A stretch of 64,000 nucleotides of DNA, from the NCBI GenBank assembly GCA_029204225.1, contig CM055092.1, positions 73,878,857 to 73,942,856 of the forward strand, read 5' to 3'. The notes under the pieces are model-generated. The model saw nothing but the letters and a program-made list of their open reading frames with translations. It was not told the origin of the DNA and ran no database searches. How positions within the stretch are numbered: position 1 is the stretch's first letter; each line of letters begins with the position of its first letter. The position numbers and the translations under genes are program-made. This DNA comes from Diphasiastrum complanatum (Eukaryota; Streptophyta; Lycopodiopsida; Lycopodiales; Lycopodiaceae). Below, piece after piece: positions 24,104-35,440 of the stretch.

Positions 24104-25803
24104 CTCAAGAGTGATTTGCGGCACATGGCCACTTCTGCAGAGTTCACCGCCATGGACCTGTCCACGACCCCAGAGGGCTTGGCCTTCCACGACATCTTAT
24201 TCATGGAGCCTTTCTGGGTGGATATGCAGCAGCTAATGGACGTCATGCGCCCCATCTACTCTGTTCTGAGGCTCGTTGATCGCGAGGGGTGCACGATGGG
24301 CCTCATTTACGAGTTCATGGACCGCATAGGCGAGTCTCTCCAGCGTTTTGAGCTGGACCCTGCCAGGTATAACTTTTTTCCGTCCCACCATCCTTGCTTC
24401 CATTTTGCAATCTGTTTCGTCTTGCTGCCGCAACACGATGGTATGTAACTGTTGCCTCCACGTGGTTTGGTCCAAGGGTTGGAGCCTATCAGGCACTTGT
24501 GGCAGCGACGCTGGGATAAGTTTCACCGGCCCATTCACAGTGTGGCCCACATATTGCATCCGCTGTTTCAGAGCGAGAGGCAGTACGACGATGCAGAGTT
24601 GCGTGTGGACTAGTTCGCATACATCCGCCTCCTCAACAGCGACACTGGTATCCGCAATAGGCTCGAGGTGCAGAGGCTCAGTTACAAGTAAACTCTTGAT
24701 CTATCGTACGTTGTCGTTCGTTCAATTTCCCTGCGCGGGCTCAAGTGTACTCAAGCATATCGTTGCTCAACTGCAAGAACTCTCTAGGGCTGTTCAGCGA
24801 GGACCTTGCACGTGTTCGAGAGAACAGGCTCTTGCATGTATCATGGTGGGAGAGCTACGGCACTGGGCAGCCAGACCTGAGGATGCTCGCGCTCCGAGTC
24901 CTTTCACAGGTATGTTGTCTAATCTCATTCATCCAACCAGTTTTCGCATTTTCTCTGCAAGGTCGGTACTCACTCGAGTTGTTGCCAATTAATGCAGGAC
25001 TGTTTCACTTGCGTGTGCAAGCGGAACTAGTCAGCGTTCAGCCTTGTTCACACGAACAGACGGAACCGTCTGACGACGGAGCGATGCAATGACTTGGTGT
25101 ACTGCAACACCAACACCAGGGTGGTTCGACGCATCACGGAGAGCATGAGGGCAGGAGGCGCACGCGCCCTACTGCTGCCGGTATATTTCATTGCTCTGTC
25201 GTTTTGCTTTCGTATTGATTTAAGACATTCAATTTAATGCCCTCATGGTTGCTTCGGCAATTCTCATGAATGACACAAGCAGGTCAATCCCGATGAGTGC
25301 CTAGTCGCAGCGGCCGATCATGAGGCAGAGCCAGAGGTTGATCCAGACGATGCCACTCGGGGTGATCCCGAGGATGATGCCGATGCTGATGCCGATGCCG
25401 ATGAGACCACCCACCCTCCCTGCTGACGTTCCATTGCCCTCCTCTGATGATGAGCCCACATATGATTCAGACGAGACGGTCGACCTTGCAGGGGATGGTC
25501 CACGTGCCCCACCCAATACTCCCGCATCACGCCCCATTTCAGATGATGGATGGTCAGAGTTTGCGAGGGAGACAGAGGATGCTGCCCAGACACAGATAGC
25601 ACAGAGACGACTCAGAGCATCACAGGCAGGCAGTTCTTCCCAGAGAAACCCCCCCCTTTGCAGAAGGAGACCCCCAAGCAAGAGTGTACCACAGAGGGTT
25701 CCTTCCGGCAGAGCCAAAGGCAGGCCAGCCAAGAAGGGACGCACTGATGATTTTTCTAGTCATCTCTTGGCAGGCGTTGACTCAAACTTAGAGGAGTCCT
25801 AGA
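24104..25803 (+). pseudogene. Broken multi-exon hAT-family transposase
   Basis: Exons can be followed by GT-AG borders. Exon 24104-24366 carries FMEPFWVDMQQLMDVMRPIYSV and GLIYEFMDRI, a DUF659-like hAT core. Exon 24493-24687 has RRWDKFHRPIHSVAHIL, and an exon ending at 24909 has SWWESYGTGQPDLRMLALRVL. Exon 24998-25180 has the C-terminal hAT dimerisation text SAFSLVHTNRRNRLTTERCND. The last exon, from 25283, has an Asp-Ala acidic run, a Ser/Pro-rich tail and an AT-hook-like KGRPAKKGR, with a stop at 25801. Breaks are TAG at 24611 and 25028, a frame change near 24750 and a frameshift near 25410. The N-terminal BED finger and the first part of the catalytic core are absent, because the sequence begins mid-domain. 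GC content is clearly above the surroundings. Confidence 0.85.
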
Positions 25804-25804
25804 G

Positions 25805-26259
25805 TGTTAGAAGTAATAAATGATAATGATAGTTTCTCATAGGTTACTTTGACCCAAAAGGTCGAGACTTGTGTAACCATGGGTTAGGTTTATTATTTAG
25901 ACCATGTTAAGTCAATTTTAGTTGAGTTGGACCCAATTTTGGTCCAGTAGTAATTCGTGGGTCCAAGTAAAGTCTAATTATGTTAAGGGACCCTATCTTG
26001 ACTTTTGGGGGTGCCCTATAATTAGTAGTGGGTCTTGGAAAGTTCTAGAACTTAGAGTTTGGAAGAGTCTAGGCCCTTGGAAGGCCTATTTATATGTACT
26101 CTTTGTTCATTTGTAATTCATTCCCTTTCAAGCATTGCTACTACTTTCTCTCTCCTTGAGGGCGCCTAACCCTCTCCCTCCTCTTCTTCTTCCTCTTTTT
26201 TTTCTTCTTGTATATGGAGATTGAATGTTTGAAGGATCTTGGCACTTTGATTTCCTACA
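25805..26259 (+). mobile_element. Solo LTR with target duplication
   Basis: 455 bp starting TGTTAGAAG and ending TTTCCTACA. It is flanked by tagag (25800-25804) and cagag (26260-26264), a 5-bp duplication with one change. It has a TATA-like ctatttatatg near 26088. It interrupts the 3' end of the hAT gene directly after its stop codon. Confidence 0.7.
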
Positions 26260-26510
26260 CAGAGGCCTCCAAACTCCCAGCCAGATATTTGACACCCCTA
26301 CAAATGCATCTGGCACGCAGAGGGATGATTTTTTTAGCACAGACTTGTAGATACTGATACACATTCTAGCATCATGTACAGTGGCATCAAATGAGATGTA
26401 TATATTTTCTTACAGTCTATTTGTGTCATGGCTAATTTATCGTGGTTGCTTACAAATGGTTAGCTCTGTGAAATTTGAATGGTTAGTCAGAAATGGTTTG
26501 CTCCGTGCAA

Positions 26511-26512
<2 letters not shown>

Positions 26513-26551
<39 letters not shown>
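26513..26551. repeat. (GA)n microsatellite
   Basis: About 19 GA units in non-coding sequence. Confidence 0.9.
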
Positions 26552-26553
<2 letters not shown>

Positions 26554-27690
26554 AGCACATCTGCATCTCATTCATAACATATGCATCATGTTCAACCATT
26601 TAATCTAACACGCTAAACCCGACACCCTAACAAATGGCACAGTTAACATAACACCGTAAACACTAACAAATCATCATAAACCCACAACCCCACTGCCATA
26701 ACCATCAAAACAAGCCACGACCATAATCATCATAACCACATCCATAAACATCATCAACCCCACGTCCTCAATGTGTGGTAGGCATTGCACCACAGGTATG
26801 TGCAGATTCAACATCAAAGCAGCACTTGTGTAGCATACACTTAAACCTGCGTAGAATGTATTAATAGTCCAGGAATACAGTCCACAGGTTCGTGAAGTGG
26901 GTACGAACCCAAGGGACCAAGCCTGGCTCGATTCGGGTATCGTCTAGTCAAAATGGCCGTTCGACGGGACAGAAACGCAATTAGGTCAATCGAAATGGAC
27001 TAGTTTTGCAGCTTTCCGTCCAACGGCCCCATTTCTTCAAACAGGATCCGTTTCAGGTGCCGTCTGTTTCGGCCAGTGGACCGCCTCGATAGGAACCTGT
27101 GAGAACAAACAGGACGAGGAAACGACCGATGGTCGGCCCGCAACGTCCGTCCGAAGTTCGACGTTAAACAGGGCTTCAAGTACACGTCACGAGGGACGGG
27201 ACCAGAAAACATTTGGAATCGACGAAATGGCCCAAGAGTACAGTGAGCATTCACTTCTTTGAGACAGTCACTGATGCACCCTAAACCCCAAATCAGTAAT
27301 ATGTTTGCCATACAAACCATCATCTTCACTCAAAACCACTTTCAGATCTTTCTTTGCCGTTTTTTTGGAGCTTAGTTCCCAATGAAGGTTCATAATAATT
27401 TATGAACTGCTCACTACTCGTCGTTGTTTAATAATATCTCAGTTATGGGAGGCATGGGCAATGGTTAGGTCTGTTGCAAATCTTTTTTGCAAATTTTTTT
27501 GGTATTGTTTTCCTATTTTTTAACAGGAGGGGGCAGGTGGGTGCCAGACACCCTCTGATAATTAATACCGGGGGGAAAACAGGGGCCATAAATTGCTTTT
27601 ATTTTGCTTTTGGGATGGGGGACAGCGTGGGCAGGTGCTTGTATTTTTTATATCTTTTTTTGAAAAAAAAAATTTCAACATGGTGGACGC
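26552..27690. other. hAT-bearing insert, 3' part; no clear gene
   Basis: Mixed GC-richer sequence (26850-27330) with a 109-codon minus-strand frame at 27000-27329 that shows no family motif. It probably represents the element's 3' flank. Confidence 0.45.
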
Positions 27691-27696
27691 GTCCAG

Positions 27697-27725
27697 ACGC
27701 GGACGCACCCCTGAGGCGTCCGCGT
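27697..27725. repeat. GC-rich perfect hairpin near insert end
   Basis: ACGCGGACGC and GCGTCCGCGT form a perfect 10-bp inverted repeat around a 9-base spacer. It lies within a GGACGC-rich stretch about 25 bases from the right edge of the inserted DNA, resembling subterminal repeats of DNA transposons. Confidence 0.7.
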
Positions 27726-27750
27726 CCGCATCCAGGGTCCGCTTCCTTAG

Positions 27751-27869
27751 GAGCAGTCCAATCATCAATCTTTAAGGTCTGAGCAGGTCAAATAGCTCAG
27801 ACATACTAAACCATCTATGATCCGTTGTAAGTGCTTCCACAAAATAGGCTAGAATACAGTATTTATTCA
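27751..27869 (+). repeat. Repeat R2 (right half of the split duplication)
   Basis: gagcagtc...tatttattc, matching 28087-28204. Continuous with R1' on its right. Confidence 0.85.
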
Positions 27870-28204
27870 AAAGTATGGTCTATACAGAATCTTTTATCAT
27901 GTTGTTACTTCTTAAAATGCTCCACTAGTTTGTGACTGATTGCCCAACAATTAAAGAGATGCATGAGGGTGCACCAGGCTCTCGGTGTTCCTTTCCTTGC
28001 ATTTGACAAAATATTACGGCAAATGCCTGTCTGTAGGTAAATCAGTTTCCTTCATGTGTATATATTAGTCTGCAATTAACTAGAGAGAGCAGTCGAATCA
28101 TCAATCTTTAAGGTCTGAGCAGGTCAAATAGCTCAGACATACTAAACCATCTATGATCTATTGTAAGTGCTTCCACAATTTAGGCTAGAATACGGTATAT
28201 ATTC
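27870..28204 (+). repeat. R1'-R2': uninterrupted copy of the duplicated locus
   Basis: R1' (27870-28087) runs directly into R2' (28087-28204) through ctagagagagcagtcg. In the other copy the same point is split by 24104-27750. It therefore represents the site without the insertion. Confidence 0.85.
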
Positions 28205-28984
28205 GAATTTTCACAAACAAACGAGACAAGCCCAATAGTAAGGGAAGACTAAAAGGCAGAAACACAAGATGCATGAATTCATCTCACAAACCCTTTTTCC
28301 GGGTCTAACATATATACTTCATTCCAGCAAGACCTCAAGTAGCAAGAAAATATGTCACACAGACAAGCCAACTTTACAGCTTGAACGAACTACATTGCAA
28401 CCCCAAGCGACTCGCACAAGCTACTATACAAATCACATAATTACATGATAATCAGATTCTATGATGACAGGACAAACTGTGCCCAACTTTGAACCTTACA
28501 TACATTAAAACTCCAAGTCTATCTCTCTCAGAAGCCCCTAAGACTTCTGTTTTTCAAGTATCTGATACAACTAATCTCCAGAATCATTTAGCAAACTGTT
28601 ACTTAGAGGGAAAAAGCAAATGCGTGCTTCCTGAGCCAAAGATGACTAACCAAAATGTCTTGTCTCAATTAAATAAGTTTCATCATATGTCTATACAAAC
28701 CATATCTCTTTGATTTAAGCAAGAGATTACTCAACAAAGAAAGCTCAGTCAAGAAGTGATTTCTGACCTTGTGCCGTCAGTGGTCTGCAAACCCTAACCG
28801 GTGACTTATAAAACATCCGCACCATATCGTATCATTAATCTGCACTACACTACATGTTCATTTACGCTAGCCTCACTTAGGGTACCATCATTTAGGGAAA
28901 AATCACTTGAAATAACATCCCTTAGGGTAACATCATATAGGGTAAATACAAAAGAGGCCGCAAAGAGCAGCGCCATCAGTAAAA
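28205..28984. other. UBL5 3' flank, no other gene
   Basis: AT-rich sequence including the presumed UBL5 3' UTR. A short array of ttagggtaacatcat-like units lies at 28870-28945. Confidence 0.5.
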
Positions 28985-29206
28985 TCAATTGTAATACAAT
29001 TCCAAGCCCATGCCGTCATGGATTTCATAGTCGGCAAGGGTGATGTGATCCTTGTAGATGGTGTACCATTTCTGGATGCGGATTTTCTCTGGCCGTGTGC
29101 CGGTCTGCGCAGCCACAAGCTTCTTGAGGTCGCCGATGGTGTCGTCCTCATTGCACTTCACTCGCACTTTCTTCCCAAGACGATCGTTCAGCACCACCTC
29201 GATCAT
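28985..29206 (-). CDS. UBL5: Ubiquitin-like protein 5 (UBL5/Hub1)
   Basis: A single-exon 73-residue protein starting [17 protein letters not shown] and ending GMGLELYYN, full length and essentially the canonical sequence of this extremely conserved family. UBL5 has the beta-grasp ubiquitin fold but ends in a di-tyrosine plus Asn instead of Gly-Gly. It is therefore not conjugated through a C-terminal glycine; it binds splicing factors non-covalently in the nucleus (known for yeast Hub1 and animal UBL5). Conserved residues include [10 protein letters not shown] (residues 21-30) and [12 protein letters not shown]. The upstream minus-strand TATA box at 29344-29351 is about 140 bases from the ATG. 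No frameshift or stop; likely functional. Confidence 0.97.
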   Translation of the reverse strand: MIEVVLNDRLGKKVRVKCNEDDTIGDLKKLVAAQTGTRPEKIRIQKWYTIYKDHITLADYEIHDGMGLELYYN

Positions 29207-29343
29207 CTTGCTCTCGCTTCCCTAATCTTTCAAACACCAGAACCACAAAAAAAAATGAAAAGAAAGAAACGAAAGAAAAAGCAGGCGATCGATCGTCGAA
29301 AATGAATGAATGTAAAAATGGAAGCAAAAGGGGACGAAAGAGG

Positions 29344-29351
29344 TATATATA
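29344..29351 (-). promoter_or_regulatory. TATA box of UBL5
   Basis: TATATATA, about 140 bases upstream of the UBL5 ATG on the minus strand, with a GC-rich step (ccgga) beside it. The position suits a core promoter with a roughly 100-base leader. Confidence 0.7.
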
Positions 29352-29399
29352 GTCCGGAAGCCTTGAGGATGAGCTTAATGGCACAGCCATCTTTCATAC

Positions 29400-30050
29400 G
29401 CAATCACTTGGATCTATGCCACGTGGTAGACTGCCACTTGGATGCTCTGCATTGATTTCTTTTGGAAACGTGGCGAGATCTGAGTGTCTACAGCAGGATC
29501 CAACGGTAGCGGGTTTAGATTGTGGTGTGCCATTAAGATAGCGAACATCGCTCCTTTGCGGGCTATTTACACGTAAGGCCACAATGGCAGACCACTCGAT
29601 CTTTGCCACGTGGCATATTTTGCTAGCTAGACTTTTTTAATGGTTAGCTATAAAAACATGGCGAGATCTGAACGCTCATAAGACAATCCAACGGTGTGGA
29701 TTTCATACTCATTGCGTGCCATTAAGATACCGAGCTCTGCACTTTACGTGCTATGTACGCATCTCGTGATGTAGCGAGAGATTATGGGCATGAGATACTT
29801 TACGCTCGCACACTTCGATTTCATCCACGTGGCATACTTGCCACTTGGATCTTTTTTTATGATAACTTTTAAAAGCCATGGTGAGTTTTGAATGTTTTTG
29901 GCACAATCCAACGGTGTAGGATTTAAATCTTAGCATGCCATTAAGATACAAGGGAGATGTTACGATGGCTCATGTTTAATCTTCTAGCATGGAGCTCAAT
30001 GGCATAATATATTTTGAGTGTAGCCACTTGGATACTCGCCACGAGTTGTA
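29400..30050. repeat. Diverged tandem repeats with G-boxes upstream of UBL5
   Basis: Three units of about 190-220 bp plus a partial fourth. Shared landmarks are (g/t)ccacgtgg at 29418, 29605 and 29823 (degenerate gccacga at 30036), tccaacggt near 29497, 29688 and 29909, and gccattaagata at 29529, 29718 and 29937. CCACGTGG is the G-box core bound by bZIP/bHLH factors. The array begins about 50 bases from the UBL5 TATA box. Confidence 0.75.
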
Positions 30051-30059
30051 GGTGCCACA

Positions 30060-31620
30060 CATTAACTTTTCATATTGCCTAAACAATGCAAGGCAATGTC
30101 AATTACTAGCACGAGATGAGAAGCAGGATAACGCCAACTGAGTGATTGGGTGACACGTGGGTCGACTTATTGGGCTACACAAGGGTTAGTCGAGGTGTGG
30201 GCTAGATGCAAGGCTTCTACACTCTCTCATGTTATCCTTCTCAGTAGAAAAACTGAGGGGGAAAGGTTGGTGGAGCGAGATTCAGAAAACATTGGATCAA
30301 TGATGAATTTCAAGCCCAACTTACATCCCTGCTTCCTAAGCTTGAACCTTTGAGAAAAAGATCAACATGTAGGAGTGAGTACTAAAGATTTGTGTTATTG
30401 TAAAAGAATGCAATGTTTTGGATGACGCTACATAAACAACATAATGAGGGAGGCTCATTGCAATTATATGGTAATCTGATTTTTGAATGCTTCACATTGG
30501 ACCTATGGAGCTAGTGCATGGTGTTTGACAACTTTTGTGCAAGAATTGGAGATCAAGTTGCTTTTGCATGGCCTTGGGGGATCCTAGAGAGAATATTTCT
30601 TAGTCTTTGGGGCTATATATCCTTGGTAGAAACTTGCCCATCTCCTCATTCAGTTTTCTATTTTCAAAAGTCAGAATCCTCTCCTCTTGCACTCAGTCAC
30701 CGTGGCTTGGGGGTGAAGCGGTTAGGGACTTGACTTTCTGTTTCTTGTTGATTGGATGGTTTTGCCCCACATGTGTCCTTTTGGTTGCATCAAGCGACAG
30801 GATCTTGAGAGATCTTCACTTGGCGATCGTAATAGTGGTATTAGAGCAAGGCTCACAAAGTTATGCCGAAAAAGTCGAAAAATGGTATTAAAAAATAGGG
30901 TTTTTTTAAAGACTTTTTTCACTATTTCGAGAGATTTTCCTAAAATAGTTGACATGCACGTTCTCAAATGTGTAATGAAGATGTACATGGGTTTTCATGA
31001 AGTTTGGTTGGGTTTGGCCACCATTAAGAGCCTCACAAGGTCAAATTTTAGTGTATTTTTTGTGGTCTTTGAGCATGAATAACTCTTGATAGTGGATTTG
31101 AAACCTATGAATCTTTATTCAATCTGAAAACTATGTTGGATTTCCTCTAATTTGAGCCCTCAAGCATCCAATTTGGTGGTGGGAGGCTTAGGCACCGTTA
31201 TCTTAAAGATTTGTCTGTTGGCGCCCTCCATAGAAGATATTTTTGCTTGATCTGAGCCTATGCTTACTTGTTGGACCTGTTAAAAGCTTCTATGCCTCTC
31301 TAATGAACCTTAGAAGAGTGCTTGTAACCTCTAATCAATTTTCACAATTTTGGTCCATATCGAACAGAATTCAAAAGTCCCTGATACGTAAATTTTTCAA
31401 GGTCTCATCAAAGTTTGAAATTGTTCAAAATCTATCATTTATTGATTGAACAAAATTAGCTTAAAAAGTGAAAGACCTTGCTGATATGGAATCAGCCAGT
31501 AGTAAGGTCCATCATTTTTTCGCTTTTTGTTGAAGATTTCAAATTTCACAACTAATTAAGCTAAACTTTTGTTTCAGGTAATCAATAATGGCGGATGATC
31601 ACATAGGTCCAGAGGGAACA
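30060..31620. other. No recognisable gene; possible LTR remnant
   Basis: Around 30690-30810 the text ggcttgggggtgaag and ttgattggatggtttt resembles the LTR-like copy at 51830-51900. No coding motif was seen. Confidence 0.4.
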
Positions 31621-31621
31621 A

Positions 31622-32050
31622 TGTGAAAGTACAATACTAAGTACCATAAATGAGTTTACAAAAGACTCCAAGAGTGATTCATTGATTGATACACCAATCT
31701 ATTGCAAAACGAGTCATCAATTTTTTGATCTGGATTAGCAATTTAGGATCACACAATCAAGAGCAATCAAAAACAATAATCAAACATGCAAATTTGAACC
31801 TTTCACATGTGTGGAGCATGTTCCCACATGTGTAAAATAGTTAGAAATAGTTTATAATGTTGACTTTAGGGGTATCGTAAAGATTGCTAGTCAAGCATCT
31901 TGATGTCACTAGGTGATAGGGCCAATTTTGGCTTCAGAGGTCAAATGGTCAAGTACAAATGTTTTGTCATGATTAGGCCAAAATTCAATTGTGATGTAAC
32001 TCAAGCTAGTTATTTTGCTTACACATGTCAAGTTTAGCCCTTCATTAATG
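31622..32050. mobile_element. Rearranged LTR fragment of the A/B repeat family
   Basis: 31622-31790 follows the start of the LTR at 17587 (tgtgaaagtac...ccataaatg). 31800-32045 is the inverse complement of repeat A (18270-18500), including CACATGTG and ttgactttaggggtat. One part is therefore inverted relative to the other. Confidence 0.7.
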
Positions 32051-32819
32051 TATGAGATAGACAAATGGATATAAATCGGATTATAAGGATAACAATCCAA
32101 CAAGTTATATGTCTACAAAAGGATGTTAGAGGAGATTGAGATTTCATAGATTAAGCTACAATAATCATGAGTGATAACTAGAGCCCCATAAAGCTAGTGA
32201 AGAATCTTATATTTCACACAAGTATTAAGCATATAGAGGTTGAGTACCATTTTATTAGAGAAAAACTCTTATATAAAAAAATCGATGAGATACATTATAG
32301 AATAGGAGAGACACTAATTGATATTATTACAAAGTCTTTAAGTTCAATTTTGAGTTTCTAAGAAAATAAAAATTTGTTTGTAAATAAGTTAAGACTTCAA
32401 AGAGTAATGGATTATGTAAGTCTTTACTTCTAAAAATTAAACGACATTTGCATAATTATTAATGTTAGTAAACTTGATATATAAAAAATAATAGTGGAGA
32501 GAATCATTTTATCTCCTTTAAAAGTTTGTAAAATCACATAAATTTAAAACTTAAAAGATTATAAATAATAAATTCCTGCAATTTGTTAATTAAAAAAACA
32601 TTTTTAAGATTTGTAGTTTGATAGGAAAAAAATTTCAAAAAAAGATTGTCTTCATGAAAATTTACTCGAATTCAATAAAAATCAATTTAACATTCTTATT
32701 TTAAAGTATATAACAATTCTGTTTTATTACCATTAATTTTTTATAGCTATTAGTAGGCTTAAGATTTGTATTTTTTAATATTTTAATTCTAATTATTAGT
32801 ATTTTAATATCTTGAAAAA

Positions 32820-33790
32820 AAAATATAGATTTTTTTCAGATTTTTTTGAATTTAAAATATTTTTACGTTTTTAGTTTTTTATATTTTTTAATTAAAATTT
32901 TTAGCATTTATTGATTATTATTATTATTACTACTATTACTCTTTTGTATATTTATAGATTTGTTGAAATTTTGATACTTTAAAATTGTTAATTATTTTCA
33001 ATCTTTATAGAAAAGTTTAGTTTTTAAAACTTTTAGACTTAAATGTTTTAAAATTTAAATTTTTATATGTTTAAATGCGAAATCTAAAATTTCAATTAGT
33101 TTAATTCACTTTTATAATCTGGCAATTTTATAAAAATTTTAGCAATTATAATTTTTTTATTTTAATTTACATTTGTTTTTTAAAATGCTTATGTCTACTT
33201 TGCAACTCTTTTAATATTGTATTATTTTTAGTTTTATTTTCAATTTTTTAATGTCATGTAGTGGTACTGGATGCTATGTGTTGAGCATAGCTTTCATCGG
33301 CAAGGCTATGCTTGGCATGGCTTCATCAGCAAGGCATCAACAAAGCTTTCATTGGCAAGGCATAGTTTGCCACAATGAAACTATACTTGACATAACCTTC
33401 TCACGAAAAGCTACATGTCTGGTATAGTCTGCCGACAAAGGAAACTATGTCTAGCATAGCCTTGCCCAAGAAAGTTAAGCTCAACATAGAAATCCAGCAC
33501 AAAGTGTCTAGTGTCACACATGGCATTAAAAGACTGAAAATACAAGCTAAAAATAATACAATTTTAAAAAAGCTCAAGATATATTTAAAATTCTCAAAAA
33601 TCGATGTAAAATTCAAGAATATAAATTTTTTAAATTTTAAATTAAAACCTTGAAAATTTTTAAATTGAAGATTTTTAAATCTAAAGATTCTAAGACTTAA
33701 AAAAATTTAAAAAATTAAGAAAAAAAAAACTCAAAATATTGAGATATAAAGTTATAAAAAAATTCAAAAAAATCTGCAAATTGAAAAAAA
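32820..33790. repeat. Large AT-rich foldback (imperfect inverted repeat)
   Basis: The left arm (about 32820-33380) pairs with the right arm (about 33395-33790). attgtattatttttag at 33216-33231 is the exact complement of 33547-33562, and cagatttttttgaattt at 32837-32853 is the exact complement of 33760-33776. tatgttgagc/gcaaggctatgc text near 33280-33310 pairs with 33440-33490. The left arm is about 165 bp longer. No coding frame. It looks like a foldback/MITE-type element. Confidence 0.75.
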
Positions 33791-35330
33791 AATATAAAAA
33801 ATCATAAAATAATAAATAAATTAATATTTTTTGAAACTATATTTACTACAAAAACTTTTGTCTTTTGATTTTCATTGAAAAAAAAACATCATGTTTTTGA
33901 CAAGCTTTGGTAAATTTTGACACTCATGCTTGTAACATGTATTTGAACTAAACATTATTTAGAGCTACCTTGTGAGAAATACTTGTATGTTTATTTTCTA
34001 ATGAAGTTCTTTTTTATAATGGTGATGTGACATATCATTATTGAGTTTAGTTTGCTTATTCATGTTCAATAATTCTCAATAATTTCAAGAGCCATAAATA
34101 GCAAAAGACATTAGTATCTTTTAGCTTTTGAAAAACTAAAAAAAAATCATCTCTTCAAAATTCTAAAGTTCTTTGTTTGATTTAAAGCATTGAAAACTTT
34201 TTGGAATGATCAAAAATTCAATATCAAAAGTATTTTAAATGTTTTTTTAATTTTTAGGAATTTTTTATTTACAACCACATTTTCCAATTAAATGTTAATT
34301 TAGACTATTGAAAAATTAGATATTTTTCTTACATAATGCTCACCTTTTATTTGAGTGGTTTTATTGAAAAATCAACATTTTTTTAGCAAGGTGTAGCATG
34401 TTTTTTAGTTGGATTTTTGTGAATTTGGAAAAATGTCTCATGAAAAAACACTTTTTTAGACAAAATTTAGATAACTCCCTAATTCGTTATTCTTCTTTAG
34501 GATTTTGACGTGTTTGTGATCAAATAGACTAGTGTTTTAGTTGTTTCCTAATTTAAAACTCGATTTTGAGTATAGTTAAAGCTACAGCTATGACATGGGT
34601 GATTCTAGGTTGGTCATGTTAGACCATGCAAGTATTCCTAAGAATGCTCAAAAGTACATCATGCTTCAAGAAATAGGGCTAAGTGGCTTTTTTTGGAAGT
34701 GGAATAAGTAGTCTTCTATCAAAATTTTGTTTAATGGGCACTTTTAGCGATTACATGTATATACTAGAGAATCATTAGATCTATTACTTGTTCAACATCC
34801 TATCTAGTTCTATTCATGAAGTTTCTAGTCCTAATAACGAAAACCTTTGCTTTAGAGGAAGTCTACACTAGTCTACATAGAGTTATCTGGTTTCGAACAT
34901 ACAAAAAGAAGACTAGAGATCAAAATGTCAATGAATTAAGAAAAACTGGAAATCCCACAAATATATTAGAAAAATACACCTAATTTTCAAAAAAACGTAC
35001 GAGCTTCTCAATTTTGGTCAACAATATTATTGATGGGAAATGAGAGAATGTTGAGAATGATAATAAGGATCAAATAAATTACAATTAGGATTGAAGTTTA
35101 AAATTGAAGTTTCCAATCTCAGACTATGACATAATTGATTCTACATTGGTCACGGTGATGAAATAAGCTCTAGCCTTTCTAGAGTCTACAGTACAGGTTG
35201 GATATCACTCCATGCAAGCATTCTTGGTAATGCTCTTAAGTATGTCATGCTTCAAAAGCTAGGGTTAAGTGGCCATTAAAAGAATAGATACAAAGGGTCA
35301 ACAAAGTCATAATCAATTATGTAACCCAAT
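33791..35330. other. No gene; an internal degenerate direct repeat
   Basis: 34632-34693 and 35210-35273 share ccatgcaag.attc..(g/a)aatgctc and catgcttcaa.a..taggg(c/t)taagtggc, about 578 bases apart. Otherwise AT-rich. Confidence 0.5.
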
Positions 35331-35440
35331 AAGGTTGGCTCAGTTGGTTAGCTCGGCATCCAAAGTTTCTTTGGTCCCAAGTTCGAGCCTCCCCTTGGAA
35401 ACCAAGAAGCCTAATCAATGATGTAGACACCAACAAATAA
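35331..35440 (+). mobile_element. tRNA-derived SINE-like copy 1
   Basis: A-box TGGCTCAGTTGG (35336-35347) and B-box AAGTTCGAGCC (35379-35389) at tRNA-like spacing, then tccccttggaaaccaagaagc. No cloverleaf forms around them, so it is not a tRNA gene. The sequence continues to match the antisense copy at 8860-8960 beyond the boxes. Confidence 0.7.

Noticed and set aside
25318-25744. Minus-strand frames over the hAT tail
   Set aside because: Shadows of the acidic Asp-Ala plus-strand exon; Ser-Ala repetition reflects the gatgcc repeats.
27000-27329. 109-codon minus-strand frame as a gene
   Set aside because: No recognisable motif, no promoter evidence, and it lies in the transposon-derived insert.
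29018-29305. Plus-strand frame over UBL5
   Set aside because: Antisense shadow of a clearly conserved gene.
35331-35440. Functional tRNA gene
   Set aside because: A and B boxes are present but no acceptor or anticodon stems form.
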